Shown: positions 37,393 through 49,130, counted from the first letter of the stretch. The stretch: DNA of 64,000 nucleotides from Mycetohabitans endofungorum (GCF_002927045.1 NZ_PRDW01000002.1:62001-126000), one strand, 5' to 3'. Made by a program: numbers and translations. Notes: a model not told the origin generated them from the letters alone.

Positions 37393-38886
37393 ATGCATCA
37401 GAAAAGTCTTACTGAATTGCGCGCCGCGCTCGATACAAAGCAGGTATCGGCGCTCGAGCTTGCGCAGCACTTCCTGCAGCGTATCGAGGCCGCACGCGAG
37501 CTGAACGCGTTCATCGACGTGAATCCGCCACTGACGCTGGACGCGGCGCGCGCGGCCGACCAGCGGCTCGCGCGCGGCGAACGCGGGCCGCTGCTTGGCC
37601 TGCCGGTTGCGCACAAGGATGTGTTCGTGACCCGCGGCTGGAAGTCCAGCGCCGGCTCCCGGATGCTGGCCGACTACGTGAGTCCGTTCGACGCGACGGT
37701 CGTCGAGCGGCTGGCGGCGGCGGGCATGGTCACGCTGGGCAAGACCAACATGGACGAGTTCGCGATGGGCTCGTCCAACGAGAATTCGTTCTTCGGCCCG
37801 GTACGCAACCCGTGGGACCGTAATGCGGTGCCGGGCGGCTCGTCGGGCGGCTCGGCCGCGGCGGTGGCCGCCGCACTGGCGCCGGTGGCCACCGGCACCG
37901 ACACCGGCGGCTCAATTCGCCAGCCGGCGTCGTTGACCGGGATCACCGGCATCAAGCCGACCTACGGTCGCGTCTCCCGCTACGGGATGATCGCGTTCGC
38001 GTCGTCGCTCGACCAGGGAGGGCCGATGGCGCGCTCAGCAGCCGATTGCGCGCTCGTGCTAGGTGCGATGAGCGGTTTTGACCCGCGCGATTCGACGAGC
38101 TTGCAACGCGATGTGGAAGACTACACGCGCTGGCTTGGTAAGCCGTGGCAGGATGCCGGCGCGCTCGCCGATCGACCACTCGCCGGGCTGCGCATCGGGT
38201 TGCCGCGCGAGTACTTCGGCGCGGGGCTGTCGGGCGACGTGCGGGCGGCGATCGATGCGGCACTGCGGCAATACGAAGAACTTGGCGCGATACTGGTGGA
38301 TGTATCGCTGCCTAAGACGGAGCTGTCGATCCCAGTCTACTATGTGATTGCGCCGGCCGAGGCGTCGTCGAATTTGTCACGTTTTGACGGCGTGCGCTAC
38401 GGCCATCGCGCGGCCGAGTACCGCGACCTGCTCGACATGTACAAGAAGACACGCTCGGAGGGCTTCGGCGCCGAGGTCAAGCGCCGCATCCTAGTCGGCA
38501 CGTACGTGCTGTCACACGGCTACTACGACGCGTACTACCTGCAGGCCCAGAAGATTCGCCGGATCATCGCGCAGGACTTCCAGGACGCGTTCGAGCAATG
38601 CGACATGATCATGGGCCCGGTGTCGCCGAGCGTCGCGTGGAACCTGGGCGAGAAGGCCGACGATCCGCTGCAGATGTATCTGGCGGACATCTATACGCTG
38701 TCCACGAGCCTGGCCGGATTGCCAGGCATGAGCGTGCCATGCGGCTTTGGCACTGGCCCCCATGCGGCGCGGCCGGTCGGCCTACAGATCATCGGCAACT
38801 ATTTCAACGAAGCGCGGATGCTGCAAGTCGCCGATGCGTTCCAGCGCGTCACCGACTGGCATCGGCAAGTGCCCGCGGGAGTTTGA
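37393..38886 (+). CDS. gatA: Asp-tRNA(Asn)/Glu-tRNA(Gln) amidotransferase subunit A
   Basis: A 497-residue amidase-signature enzyme that releases ammonia from glutamine or asparagine for the transamidation. The catalytic Lys is in VAHKDVF (about 73-79) and the Ser-cisSer motif is in [14 protein letters not shown] (about 148-161) with [12 protein letters not shown] following. The length is typical. It lies 22 nt after gatC and 2 nt before gatB. Confidence 0.97.
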   Translation: MHQKSLTELRAALDTKQVSALELAQHFLQRIEAARELNAFIDVNPPLTLDAARAADQRLARGERGPLLGLPVAHKDVFVTRGWKSSAGSRMLADYVSPFDATVVERLAAAGMVTLGKTNMDEFAMGSSNENSFFGPVRNPWDRNAVPGGSSGGSAAAVAAALAPVATGTDTGGSIRQPASLTGITGIKPTYGRVSRYGMIAFASSLDQGGPMARSAADCALVLGAMSGFDPRDSTSLQRDVEDYTRWLGKPWQDAGALADRPLAGLRIGLPREYFGAGLSGDVRAAIDAALRQYEELGAILVDVSLPKTELSIPVYYVIAPAEASSNLSRFDGVRYGHRAAEYRDLLDMYKKTRSEGFGAEVKRRILVGTYVLSHGYYDAYYLQAQKIRRIIAQDFQDAFEQCDMIMGPVSPSVAWNLGEKADDPLQMYLADIYTLSTSLAGLPGMSVPCGFGTGPHAARPVGLQIIGNYFNEARMLQVADAFQRVTDWHRQVPAGV

Positions 38887-38888
38887 CT

Positions 38889-40358
38889 ATGCAGTGGGAA
38901 GTGGTAATCGGGCTGGAGACACACGCGCAGCTGTCGACCCAGTCGAAGATTTTTTCCGGGGCCTCGACGCGGTTCGGCGCCGAGCCGAACACGCAGGCCT
39001 GCGCAGTTGATCTGGCCTTGCCTGGGGCGCTGCCCGTCGCAAACCGGGGCGCTGTCGAGCGGGCAATACGCTTCGGGCTGGCGATCGGCGCGACGATCGC
39101 GCCGCGCAGCGTGTTTGCGCGCAAGAATTACTTCTATCCGGATTTGCCCAAGGGCTACCAGATCAGCCAGTACGAGTTGCCGGTTGTGCAAGGCGGCTCG
39201 ATCACGATCCAAGTGGAGGCGAACGAAAAGGCTGGCCGCGATGCGTACGAGAAGACTATCAGATTGACTCGAGCGCACCTCGAGGAGGACGCTGGCAAGT
39301 CGTTGCACGAGGATTTCGCCGGGATGACCGGCATCGACCTGAACCGCGCTGGCACACCGCTGCTGGAGATTGTGACCGAGCCGGACATGCGCAGCGCCGC
39401 CGAGGCGGTCGCCTATGCAAAGGCGTTGCATTCGCTGGTCGTCTGGCTAGGTATTTGCGACGGGAACATGCAGGAAGGCTCGTTTCGCTGCGACGCGAAC
39501 GTGTCGGTGCGCCGGCTCGGCGAGCAGGCATTGGGCACACGCGCCGAAATCAAAAACCTAAACTCGTTCCGCTTTCTGGAGGAGGCCATCCAATACGAGG
39601 TGCGCCGCCAGATCGAGCTGATCGAGGACGGTGGCACCGTCGTGCAGGAAACCCGGCTGTACGACCCGGACCGCGGCGAGACGCGCTCGATGCGCAGCAA
39701 GGAAGACGCGCATGACTACCGTTACTTCCCTGACCCGGACCTGATGCCGCTCGTGATCGACAGCGAGTGGATCGCCGAGGTTGGCCGCGCGCTGCCGGAA
39801 TTGCCGGACGCGATGAAGCGCCGCTTTGCTGAACAATACGGCTTGCCCGACTATGACGCGGGTGTGCTCACAACGTCACAGGCGCTTGCCGCGTACTACG
39901 AGCAAGTGGTGTCCAAGGTGGGCGTTGCGAATGCGAAAATGGCGGCGAACTGGGTGATGGGTGAGCTTGCGTCGCAGCTGAACCGCGATGGGCTGGACAT
40001 CGCGCAGTCGCCGGTATCGGCCGCGCAATTGGCGCTGGTTCTCGTGCGGATCGCTGACGGCACGATCTCGAACAAGATCGGCAAGGAGATTTTTGGCGCG
40101 ATCTGGGACGAGAAGGCCACCGACGACGCGGCAGCCGATCGCATTATCGACGCCAAGGGGCTCAAGCAGATCTCCGACAGCGGCGCGCTCGAGGCGATCC
40201 TGGACGAGGTGCTTGCCGCCAATCCGAAGTCCGTCGACGAATACCGCGCGGGCAAGGACAAGGCATTCAACGCGCTGGTCGGCCAGGCGATGAAGGCCAC
40301 GAAGGGGCGGGCAAATCCGCAGCAGGTCAACGAACTACTAAAGAAAAAGCTGTCCTGA
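38889..40358 (+). CDS. gatB: Asp-tRNA(Asn)/Glu-tRNA(Gln) amidotransferase subunit B
   Basis: A 489-residue subunit that phosphorylates the misacylated aminoacyl-tRNA and channels ammonia to it. It starts [20 protein letters not shown]; the cradle domain includes [17 protein letters not shown] and [11 protein letters not shown], and a C-terminal YqeY-like tail domain (about 340-489) ends [12 protein letters not shown]. The ATG at 38889 follows the gatA stop by 2 nt. Confidence 0.97.
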   Translation: MQWEVVIGLETHAQLSTQSKIFSGASTRFGAEPNTQACAVDLALPGALPVANRGAVERAIRFGLAIGATIAPRSVFARKNYFYPDLPKGYQISQYELPVVQGGSITIQVEANEKAGRDAYEKTIRLTRAHLEEDAGKSLHEDFAGMTGIDLNRAGTPLLEIVTEPDMRSAAEAVAYAKALHSLVVWLGICDGNMQEGSFRCDANVSVRRLGEQALGTRAEIKNLNSFRFLEEAIQYEVRRQIELIEDGGTVVQETRLYDPDRGETRSMRSKEDAHDYRYFPDPDLMPLVIDSEWIAEVGRALPELPDAMKRRFAEQYGLPDYDAGVLTTSQALAAYYEQVVSKVGVANAKMAANWVMGELASQLNRDGLDIAQSPVSAAQLALVLVRIADGTISNKIGKEIFGAIWDEKATDDAAADRIIDAKGLKQISDSGALEAILDEVLAANPKSVDEYRAGKDKAFNALVGQAMKATKGRANPQQVNELLKKKLS

Positions 40359-40438
40359 CCATGCGTGGCAGGTGCGCGGGCATGCCGCTGAGCGCCACCG
40401 GCTTCCACGATCGTCCGTCAACAAGGAAACAACACACC

Positions 40439-41227
40439 ATGCTGCGAGTCATCACCGCCAATTTGAACGGCATACGTTCCGCCGCGAAGAAAGGCTTTTT
40501 CGACTGGTTCGGCGAACAGAACGCCGACATCGTTTGCGTGCAGGAAATCAAGTGCTCGCAGGATGACATGACACCCGAATTCCTCGCGCCGCACGGCTTC
40601 ACCGGCTATTTCCAGCATGCGCAGAAGAAGGGGTACAGCGGCGCCGGGCTCTATACGAGGCATGAACCGGACGAGTTCATCGCCGGCTTCGGCAGCAAGG
40701 CGTTCGACCACGAGGGACGTTATGTCGAGCTGCGCTACGGTGACCTGTCGCTGGTGTCGGTCTATGTGCCGTCGGGTTCGAGCGGCGAGGAGCGGCAGGC
40801 GGTCAAGTACCGCTTCATGGACGATTTCTATGCGCACCTGGACGAGCTTCGGCGCGAGCGCGAAGTGATTTTCTGCGGCGACATCAACATCGTGCACAAG
40901 GAAATCGACATCAAAAATTGGAAAGGCAACCAAAAGAACTCCGGGTGCCTGCCCGAAGAGCGCGCATGGTTAAGCAAGGTATTCGACGAGCTTGGCTATG
41001 TGGACGTCTTTCGCACGCTGGATCCGCGGCCCGAGCAGTACACGTGGTGGAGCAACCGCGGCCAAGCCTATGCGAAAAACGTCGGGTGGCGAATCGACTA
41101 CCAGATCGCGACAGCCGGCATTGCCTCGACGGCCAGGCGCACGTCGATCTTCCGCGATATTAAGTTCAGTGACCATGCGCCGCTGACGATCGACTACGAC
41201 TACACGCTGCGCCGCCGCGCAGCGTGA
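40439..41227 (+). CDS. xthA: Exodeoxyribonuclease III
   Basis: A 262-residue AP endonuclease/3'-5' exonuclease of the EEP fold for base-excision repair. Motifs are present: ITANLNGIRSA with the metal Asn, CVQEIKCSQDD with the metal Glu, CGDINIVHKEID, and the catalytic C-terminal FSDHAPL. The ATG at 40439 lies after ACAAGGAAA. It follows gatB by 80 nt in the same direction, a typical Burkholderia arrangement. Confidence 0.95.
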   Translation: MLRVITANLNGIRSAAKKGFFDWFGEQNADIVCVQEIKCSQDDMTPEFLAPHGFTGYFQHAQKKGYSGAGLYTRHEPDEFIAGFGSKAFDHEGRYVELRYGDLSLVSVYVPSGSSGEERQAVKYRFMDDFYAHLDELRREREVIFCGDINIVHKEIDIKNWKGNQKNSGCLPEERAWLSKVFDELGYVDVFRTLDPRPEQYTWWSNRGQAYAKNVGWRIDYQIATAGIASTARRTSIFRDIKFSDHAPLTIDYDYTLRRRAA

Positions 41228-41271
41228 CATGGCCGGCACTCGTCGCGTCCGCTGCGGCATCGCCACTTGGC

Positions 41272-42225
41272 TTAACGGTTGCGTCGGTAGCGCGGCAATG
41301 CGTCGGTGGTCGTGCCGAGCGCCTTTGCATACAGTGGCAGCATGTCAGACAATCGCTTGCGCAGGTCGGCGGCGCGCTGCGGCGTCATCGGATGGGTCGC
41401 GATGAAGCTCGTCTTGCTGGCGCCCGGCAGGGCGGCGGCCCGGCTCCATACCGTCAGCGCGGCTCTTGGGTCGAAACCGGCACGCGATGCGATCTCATCG
41501 CCGATCACGTCAGCCTCGGTCTCGTCGGCTGCATCGTAGCGTAAGTGCGCGAGGTGCGTGCCGATGTCCAATGGCGTGGACCCGAGATCGGCCAGCCCAA
41601 ACAACTGCGGGATCGTGCCGGCGCCCAATTGCGTGGCCTGTTGCCGGCCTAGGCGCTCGCGCGCATGTTCGCGCAACGCGTGAGCCACCATGTGGCCCAT
41701 CAGCATCGCCAGTTCGTTGTCGTTCGGGCGCAGACGCGTGAGTAGCGCGCTGTCGATCAGCAGTTTGCCGCCGGGCAGGCAGCGGATCATCATGTGCTGC
41801 GAGCGCACCACATAGGCTTCCCATTGCCACTGTTTCGCGCGTTCGTTCCATTTCAGCGCATATGGGATGAGCCTTTGCAGAATCGCGCGAACCCGTTTGA
41901 CCTGCAGGTCGCCGTCGGGCAGCAATTGTCCTCGCTGCTGGGCGCTGTGCACCCATTGCCGGTATTCGCCGCTGGCCTGTTGCTCAAGCATCGACGGCGA
42001 AATCAGGTTGCGGAACGCCGCCGCGTTGCCGAAGCGCACCGCCTGAGCCGGATCATATGACCTGGCGTTGCCGGTCCTCGGCTGCGCGCCGGACGGCGGC
42101 GCGACGGCACCGCCGATCAGCAGTGCCACGCCAGCCAGTCGTCTGGCGAGCGCCAAGACGCCCGTCCGAGGCGGCCGTGGGCACCGAGCGCGTCCAGGGC
42201 GCCAACCGACATACGGGCGCCGCAT
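41272..42225 (-). CDS. M48-family peptidase homologue with a mutated HExxH motif
   Basis: A 317-residue protein resembling the periplasmic M48 peptidases of the LoiP/YcaL type. After a hydrophobic N-terminal segment (about 22-40) it shows the family lead-in CLPGGKLLIDSALL, but the zinc motif reads HMVAH (residues about 178-182, bases 41680-41694) instead of HExxH. The catalytic Glu codon is ATG, two base changes from GAG. Both His ligands and the third-ligand motif ETEADVIG remain. It could bind zinc but should not hydrolyse peptides. The ATG at 42225 overlaps the ampG stop (TGATG) with GGAGAG 7 nt before it. Confidence 0.85.
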   Translation of the reverse strand: MRRPYVGWRPGRARCPRPPRTGVLALARRLAGVALLIGGAVAPPSGAQPRTGNARSYDPAQAVRFGNAAAFRNLISPSMLEQQASGEYRQWVHSAQQRGQLLPDGDLQVKRVRAILQRLIPYALKWNERAKQWQWEAYVVRSQHMMIRCLPGGKLLIDSALLTRLRPNDNELAMLMGHMVAHALREHARERLGRQQATQLGAGTIPQLFGLADLGSTPLDIGTHLAHLRYDAADETEADVIGDEIASRAGFDPRAALTVWSRAAALPGASKTSFIATHPMTPQRAADLRKRLSDMLPLYAKALGTTTDALPRYRRNR

Positions 42226-43508
42226 CAGCGTGCTCTCCATGGTGCAACCCGCGGCAGCAGCAGCATGCCCGGGATCGCCAGCACGGCGCACAGCAGAAAG
42301 AACTCAAACCAGCCGATCTGCGCGACGATATAGCCGGCGCCGGCATTGGCGAATGTGCGAGGCATCGACGCGAGACTGGTGAACAACGCAAACTGCGTTG
42401 CAGTATAGCGCGGGTCAGTAGTGCTGGCGACGTACGTGGTGAACGCGGCCGTACCCAGGCCTGTGGCGAACGCCTCGAGGCTGATGACCACGGCTAGTCC
42501 AGGCAGCGTATGGCCCGTGCGGGCGAGCGCCGCGAAGCCAAGCACCGCGACCATTTGCGCGACGCCGAAAATCCACAAACTGCGCGCCGTGCCGATGCGC
42601 ATTAGCCATATGCCGCCGAGGATGCCGCCGGCAATACTTGCCCAGAAGCTGCTGGTCTTAGACACCAGTCCGATCTCAGTTTTTGTAAAGCCGATGTCCA
42701 GGTAGAACGACGTCGCCAGCGACGTCGCCATGTTGTCGCCGAGCTTGTATAGGAAAACGAACGCCAGCACGATCAGCGCCTGCTTGGCACCGTCGCGCGC
42801 GACGAATTCGCGAAACGGCATCACCACGGCTTCCTCCAGCGTGCGTGGCAGCGTACCTTGCACCTGCGGCTCGCGCACCACGAGCGCCGTCGCCACACCA
42901 GGCAGCATGAACGCCGCGGTGATCGCAAAGACCGTCGACCACGCGAAGTGGTCTGCGAGGATCAACGACAGCGAACCGGGCACGAGGGCGGCCAGCTTGT
43001 ACGCGTTGACGTGGATCGCCGTGCCGAGGCCCTGCTCGGTGTCTTTCAGCAACTCGCGTCGGTACGCGTCGAGCACGATGTCCAGGCTTGCGCTGGCGAA
43101 TGCAAGGGCGGCTGCGAGCACGGCCACCGTGCGGATTGAGTTGCTCGGCGACACGAAGCCCATGGCGGCAACCAGCGCCAGCACGCCGAGCTGAGTCAGC
43201 AACATCCAGCCGCGCCGGCGCCCAGGGCGCCAGCGGCCGAACCCGGGCACGAAGCGGTCCATTAACGGCGCCCACACGAATTTCCACGTATAGGGAAACT
43301 GCAGCAACGCAAACAGGCCAATGGTTTTGATATCGACGCCGCCGCTGCGCAGCCACGCCTGCACCAGAGTTAGCAGCGTAAACAGCGGCAGGCCCGACGT
43401 GAATCCAAGAAACACGCAGATCAACATGCGTGTATTGAAGTAGGCTCGCCAGCCCGAGTGGGGATCGTGTGCGGCCAGTGTGCGGGCTTCGTGAGGTGGA
43501 ATGGACAT
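42225..43508 (-). CDS. ampG: AmpG-type muropeptide MFS transporter
   Basis: A 427-residue transporter with about twelve hydrophobic helices that would import anhydromuropeptides from the periplasm for wall recycling. It starts with a soluble N-terminus, then RMLICVFLGFTSGLPLFTLLTLVQAWLR and the AmpG-like FALLQFPYTWKFVWAPLMDRF (about 68-88). Position and sequence fit AmpG, although other MFS carriers of this branch cannot be excluded. Its end overlaps the M48 homologue, indicating a two-gene unit. Confidence 0.85.
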   Translation of the reverse strand: MSIPPHEARTLAAHDPHSGWRAYFNTRMLICVFLGFTSGLPLFTLLTLVQAWLRSGGVDIKTIGLFALLQFPYTWKFVWAPLMDRFVPGFGRWRPGRRRGWMLLTQLGVLALVAAMGFVSPSNSIRTVAVLAAALAFASASLDIVLDAYRRELLKDTEQGLGTAIHVNAYKLAALVPGSLSLILADHFAWSTVFAITAAFMLPGVATALVVREPQVQGTLPRTLEEAVVMPFREFVARDGAKQALIVLAFVFLYKLGDNMATSLATSFYLDIGFTKTEIGLVSKTSSFWASIAGGILGGIWLMRIGTARSLWIFGVAQMVAVLGFAALARTGHTLPGLAVVISLEAFATGLGTAAFTTYVASTTDPRYTATQFALFTSLASMPRTFANAGAGYIVAQIGWFEFFLLCAVLAIPGMLLLPRVAPWRAR

Positions 43509-43534
43509 GGATCTGCGGTCAACGAAAGGGGTGG

Positions 43535-44143
43535 TTAAATTTTCTTGACGCGATAGACCGCAAGACTACCACGCCAGTTCGTTCCCCACCGGATCGCGCG
43601 GCCGCCGTGCAGTACGGCCCGATCCAGGATCCGGATGCCGACCTCCGGAGCGAGTGCTTCGAAGTCGCGGATCGTCAGCACGCGCACGTTCGGCGTATTG
43701 TGCCACTGGTAGGGCAGCGACTTGGAAACCGGCATGCGGCCGTGGAGCACCGCGAGCCGATGCCGCCAGTAGCCGAAATTCGGAAACGACACGATACATT
43801 CCTTGCCGACGCGCACGGTCTCGCGCAGGATCGCCGCGGTCTGGTGGAGGGTCTGCAGCGTCTGAGACAGGATCACGAAATCGAAGCTCTGGTCCTCAAA
43901 CAGCCGTAGGCCGTCCTCCAGATTTTGCTGGATCACGTTCACGCCCTTTTGTGCGCAGCCGAGCACGCCCGCATCGTTGATCTCGATCCCGTAGCCGTGC
44001 ACGTCCAATTCCTCGGCGAGGATGGCCAGCAGCGAGCCATCCGCGCAGCCGGCATCGAGTACGCTTGCGCGCGGCTCGACCCAGCGCGCGATCATGCGGA
44101 AATCGGCGCGGGTGGACAGGGTATCGAAGGCTTGCTGGTTCAT
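43535..44143 (-). CDS. metW: Methionine biosynthesis protein MetW
   Basis: A 202-residue class I methyltransferase-fold protein that is always paired with metX in beta-proteobacteria. The SAM-binding region reads [15 protein letters not shown], and [24 protein letters not shown] and [15 protein letters not shown] are typical of MetW. It overlaps the metX end by 4 nt. It is thought to assist homoserine acyltransferase; a catalytic role is not settled in general. Confidence 0.94.
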   Translation of the reverse strand: MNQQAFDTLSTRADFRMIARWVEPRASVLDAGCADGSLLAILAEELDVHGYGIEINDAGVLGCAQKGVNVIQQNLEDGLRLFEDQSFDFVILSQTLQTLHQTAAILRETVRVGKECIVSFPNFGYWRHRLAVLHGRMPVSKSLPYQWHNTPNVRVLTIRDFEALAPEVGIRILDRAVLHGGRAIRWGTNWRGSLAVYRVKKI

Positions 44144-45285
44144 GCGCCGATCTCCGTGGCGATGCGTTCGTAGTAGGCACGCACCAGGTTGTGATAGCGC
44201 GCGTCGTCGAGCAAGAATGCGTCGTGGCCGTGCGGCGCGTCGATTTCGCCATAGGTCACGTTGCGCTTGTGGTCGAGCAGCGCCTTGACGATTTCGCGCG
44301 AGCGCGCCGGCGCAAAACGCCAGTCTGTTGAAAAGCTGACCACGAGGTAGTTGGCCTGTGTCTGCGCGAGCGCCGCGGTCAGGTTGCCATCGTACGCCTT
44401 GGCGGGGTCGAAGTAGTCCAATGCGCGCGTGATTAGCAGGTAGGTATTGGCGTCGAAATAGTCGGCGAACTTGTCGCCCTGGTACCGCAGGTACGACTCA
44501 ACTTCGAATTCGACGTCGAAATTGAAATTGTAGGCATCCACCGCTCCGTCTGCGCGGCGCAGCGCGCGGCCGAACTTCGCGGCCATATCGTCGTCGGACA
44601 GGTACGTGATGTGCCCGATCATGCGCGCGACCCTGAGGCCGCGGCGCGGCTTGACGCCGTGCGCATAGTAGTCACCGCCATGGAAATCCGGATCGGACAG
44701 GATCGCCGAGCGGGCAACCTCGTTGAACGCGATATTTTGCGCCGACAGCTTGGGCGTCGAGGCGATGACCACGCAATGTGCGACGCGCTGCGGATACAGG
44801 ATGCTCCAGGCGAGCGCCTGCATGCCACCGAGCGAGCCGCCCATCACCGCGGCAAAACGCTCGATGCCAAAGTGATCGGCGACGCGCGCCTGCGCATTGA
44901 CCCAATCCTCTACGGTGACCACCGGAAAGCGCGCGCCATAGGGCAGGCCGGTGGCCGGATCGATGCTCATCGGACCGGTGGAGCCGAAGCACGAGCCGAG
45001 ATTGTTCACGCCGATCACGAAGAAGCGGTCCGTGTCGAGTGGCTTGCCCGGGCCCACCATGTTGTCCCACCAGCCGAAGTGCTTTGGCTCATGTTCATAC
45101 ACCCCGGCCACGTGATGTGACGCGTTCAGCGCGTGACAGACGAGCACCGCGTTGGAGCGCGCGGCGTTGAGCGTGCCATAGGTTTCAATCGTCAGATCAT
45201 AGCCGGCGAGTGACAGACCGCTTTGCAGGTGCAGCGGTGCGGCGAAGTGGAGCGTTTGTGGAGCGACGATGCCGATCGAACTCAT
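44140..45285 (-). CDS. metX: Homoserine O-acyltransferase (MetX)
   Basis: A 381-residue alpha/beta-hydrolase acyltransferase for the first committed step of methionine synthesis (acetyl or succinyl donor, not decided by sequence here). The nucleophile Ser is in [14 protein letters not shown] (about 146-159) and the acid/His pair in SFSTDWRF and [11 protein letters not shown]. The ATG at 45285 ([10 protein letters not shown]) is used. The 4-nt overlap with metW indicates a metX-metW operon. Upstream is a 240-bp leader with no riboswitch recognised. Confidence 0.94.
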   Translation of the reverse strand: MSSIGIVAPQTLHFAAPLHLQSGLSLAGYDLTIETYGTLNAARSNAVLVCHALNASHHVAGVYEHEPKHFGWWDNMVGPGKPLDTDRFFVIGVNNLGSCFGSTGPMSIDPATGLPYGARFPVVTVEDWVNAQARVADHFGIERFAAVMGGSLGGMQALAWSILYPQRVAHCVVIASTPKLSAQNIAFNEVARSAILSDPDFHGGDYYAHGVKPRRGLRVARMIGHITYLSDDDMAAKFGRALRRADGAVDAYNFNFDVEFEVESYLRYQGDKFADYFDANTYLLITRALDYFDPAKAYDGNLTAALAQTQANYLVVSFSTDWRFAPARSREIVKALLDHKRNVTYGEIDAPHGHDAFLLDDARYHNLVRAYYERIATEIGA

Positions 45286-45529
45286 ACCCTTGCCTGTGTT
45301 GTTGTCCGCTTGCGCGGGCGTGCGGACAGCGAGTCGGCGAAGGGTCAAGGGCGCTGCGTGTACGGGCGCGCGCATGGACCGCTGACGACCGCTTTAGCCG
45401 GATTTGTACTGAACCGCTTGGGTTCGCGCGCCCGCAATCGAGTCAGCAAATCGGCGCGCAGAGGAAAGACTGTGACTGACAAGTATAAACGAAATCGTTC
45501 CGCTGACGTAGGCGACGCAGGCATGGCCG

Positions 45530-45880
45530 CTATTGCAGCAACAGCCGCAGCTGTGCATCGGCGTGCTCAGAGGGATTTTTGTAAAAGCCGCTGCGCGCAT
45601 CGTGGTGCCAGCGTTTCAGCACGTAGCTGATGATAAGGTTCGCGCGCAACGCCGGATCGTAGCCGCACGGCAATGTATCGGCATGCTCGACGCACGTCAG
45701 CTCGCACGTCAGCTTTAAGCTCTGGCGCAGCAAGGTTTGCAGGCGCTCGGTGAGTTGGCTCATGCGTGCGGTCAGCCGCGCGGGCGGCCCGGCGCCGTCC
45801 GTGGGCGATGGCGCGGCGCTGTCGGTCAGTGCACACGGCGATTCAGGCGCCGTGTCGGGGCGTCTGGACGGCTGCCACAT
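45530..45880 (-). pseudogene. slmA: SlmA-like nucleoid-occlusion factor lacking its DNA-binding domain
   Basis: A 116-codon ORF whose residues 40-116 (MSQLTERLQTLLRQSLK to HADAQLRLLLQ) match the C-terminal dimerisation part of Burkholderia SlmA, a TetR-family protein of about 220 residues that blocks FtsZ over the nucleoid. The whole helix-turn-helix and the core before it are absent; residues 1-39 are Pro/Ala-rich instead. Translation looks possible because GGAGGG lies 4-5 nt before the ATG. Such a product could not bind DNA. It is listed as a pseudogene, but a residual dimerising peptide is possible. It overlaps the HAD gene end by 55 nt. Confidence 0.7.
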
Positions 45881-46626
45881 GGTGCCCTCCGCGATGCGTT
45901 TAGAGGCTTGAGTCGTAACGATTTTATCGAACGTACGCGGCAGTCGATATAGTGCGCACGTCCAGTGCCCGCCAGCGCTGGCGGGCCGCCCGAAGCCCTG
46001 GGCACGGGTGGTAAGTGCCCAACCATCCATACGGTGCGCAGTCCCAGGCGCTTGTAGCGTTTCAAGTGCGAGCGGGTGTCCTCGACCAGCGTTGCGTCGC
46101 GCGCCCGCACTCGCGCGCGGCGCAACGTGCGGCGCAGCATGCCGGCATCGGGTTTGGCGTGCCAGCGGTCACGGTACCGCATCTGCTCGATAGCGATCAC
46201 CTGCTCGAACAGCTCAGTGATGCCCAGCGCGTCGAGCACGGCCTGCGCGTAGCGGCGCGGGCCGTTGGTCAGCAGGATCCGGCGCCCGGGCAGCGCGCGC
46301 AACAGCCGGGCGAGTCCGCGCTCGGCGCGCAGCATCGAATGCAGATCGTGGAATCGGTGGACCTGCGCGAGGAAATCGTCGGGATCGAGTGGATGGTGCC
46401 GCGCGAGTCCCACCAATGTCGCACCGTAGCGCCGCGTGTAGTGCACGCGTAGCCGGTCCGCTTCGTCCCGGCTGACCTGCAGCGCACGCTCGATGTAGTC
46501 GGTCATCGCCCGATTGATTTGCGGGAACACCGCATGCGACGCGTGGTGCAGCGTATTGTCCAGGTCGAACAACCAGACCGGGCCGCGCGGGTGGGCAACG
46601 CGCCGCCGGCGCGCGCGCGTGGCCAT
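45826..46626 (-). CDS. HAD-superfamily pyrimidine 5'-nucleotidase
   Basis: A 266-residue HAD hydrolase of the pyrimidine-5'-nucleotidase (SDT1-like) group. Motif I is WLFDLDNTLHH (about 18-28), motif II LLTNGPRRYAQ, and motif III/IV KPDAG and LVEDTRSHLKRYK. Burkholderia homologues end at about residue 245 (RVRSIKSLRRL-like); here another 20 residues follow because the frame runs into the damaged slmA start. It sits 2 nt after argB, the usual order argB-HAD-slmA. Confidence 0.88.
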   Translation of the reverse strand: MATRARRRRVAHPRGPVWLFDLDNTLHHASHAVFPQINRAMTDYIERALQVSRDEADRLRVHYTRRYGATLVGLARHHPLDPDDFLAQVHRFHDLHSMLRAERGLARLLRALPGRRILLTNGPRRYAQAVLDALGITELFEQVIAIEQMRYRDRWHAKPDAGMLRRTLRRARVRARDATLVEDTRSHLKRYKRLGLRTVWMVGHLPPVPRASGGPPALAGTGRAHYIDCRVRSIKSLRLKPLNASRRAPCGSRPDAPTRRLNRRVH

Positions 46627-46628
46627 GG

Positions 46629-47861
<1,233 letters not shown>

Positions 47862-49130
47862 ATGACACTGTATGCAAATCCCGGCCGGGTCAATCTCGGC
47901 CATATGTTCTGGCTCCGTTGCCTGGCCATCATTGGCCAACTGGTGACTATCGCCGTCGTGCAGATCGCCTATGGCGTGCATTTGCCGCTCACCGCGATGC
48001 TCATCGTCATCGCGTTGGAAGTGATCTTTAACATTCTGACGTGGATCCGCGTAGCCCAAGCCAGGCCGGAAACGCACATTGAGCTGATGGGGCAGCTGTG
48101 GGTCGACCTCGGTGCGCTGTCCGCGCTGCTGTTCCTATCCGGTGGCACTACCAACCCGTTCGTGTCGCTGTACTTGCCTTCGCTGGCGATTGCGGCGGCG
48201 GTATTGCCGTGGCGTCTGGCCGCATGGCTCGCGGCGTTTGCGGTCGCCTGCTATTGGTTGCTCGGCTTCGACTCGGTGCCGTTGAACATGGACAATCCGG
48301 CCAACCTGTTCGATTACTACCGGGCCGGCATGTGGGTAAACTTCATGGTCAGCGTCGGACTGATCTCGTGGTTTGTCTCGCGCATGTCGTCCGCGTTGCG
48401 CAAGGGGGATGCGGCATTGGGCGAGGCGCAAGAGCGGCTGTTGCGCGACGAGCGGGTGGTGGCGTTGGGCGCGCAGGCTGCCAGCGTCGCGCACGAGATC
48501 GGCACGCCACTGTCGACCATCGCGATGGTGGCCGAGGAGTTGCGCGACCTGTCCCAGACCGACCAGGCGCTTGCGCCCTACCAGGCCGATTTCGACCTGC
48601 TCGAGCAACAGCTGGCGTTGTGCCGCTCAGCGCTCGCCCGGCTGCGCACGCGGGCAGCGCTGCCCACCGGCCAGCAACCGGTGGGCAGTTGGCTCGACGC
48701 ATTCATCGAGCAGTGGCGGCTGCGTCACCCGCATGTGAATTTCTCGCGGATCGGCACGGCGCCCGCCGACGTGTTGGTCGCCGATACCGTGGCGGTCGGG
48801 CAGATCTTGACCATCTTGCTGGACAATGCGGCCCGGGCCAGCCGCGAATCGGTGACGTTGGAGGCGGCGCGCGACGGCGACATGCTGGTCTTCGACATTC
48901 GCGACCGCGGTCCTGGTATTGCGCCTGAAAGGCGTGCCAAACTCGGGCAGGCACCGGTCGAAAGCACGCAAGGGGGCCACGGCGTTGGCTTGTATCTCGC
49001 GTTTACGACGGCGGCGCGGCTGGGCGGCTCAATCGAACTGACTGAGTTGCCGCAGCCGGCCACTACGGGCACCCGTGCGCTACTGCGCCTGCCCGCGATC
49101 CAAGCGCATTCAAATGGAGAAGTACAGTGA
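47862..49130 (+). CDS. RegB/PrrB-type redox sensor histidine kinase
   Basis: A 422-residue membrane kinase with about six N-terminal hydrophobic helices (residues 17-170). The quinone-sensing motif GGTTNPF of RegB/PrrB/ActS kinases is at about residues 95-101. The H-box reads SVAHEIGTPLSTIAMV (about 208-223), and the Cys in QLALCRSAL sits where RegB-type kinases carry a redox-active cysteine. ATP-binding motifs are ILLDNAARAS, DRGPGIAP and HGVGLYLA. It overlaps its response regulator by 4 nt (GTGA). Confidence 0.92.
   Translation: MTLYANPGRVNLGHMFWLRCLAIIGQLVTIAVVQIAYGVHLPLTAMLIVIALEVIFNILTWIRVAQARPETHIELMGQLWVDLGALSALLFLSGGTTNPFVSLYLPSLAIAAAVLPWRLAAWLAAFAVACYWLLGFDSVPLNMDNPANLFDYYRAGMWVNFMVSVGLISWFVSRMSSALRKGDAALGEAQERLLRDERVVALGAQAASVAHEIGTPLSTIAMVAEELRDLSQTDQALAPYQADFDLLEQQLALCRSALARLRTRAALPTGQQPVGSWLDAFIEQWRLRHPHVNFSRIGTAPADVLVADTVAVGQILTILLDNAARASRESVTLEAARDGDMLVFDIRDRGPGIAPERRAKLGQAPVESTQGGHGVGLYLAFTTAARLGGSIELTELPQPATTGTRALLRLPAIQAHSNGEVQ

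Noticed and set aside
45286-45529. SAM riboswitch before metX
   Set aside because: No S-box or SAM-II core motif is recognisable in the leader.
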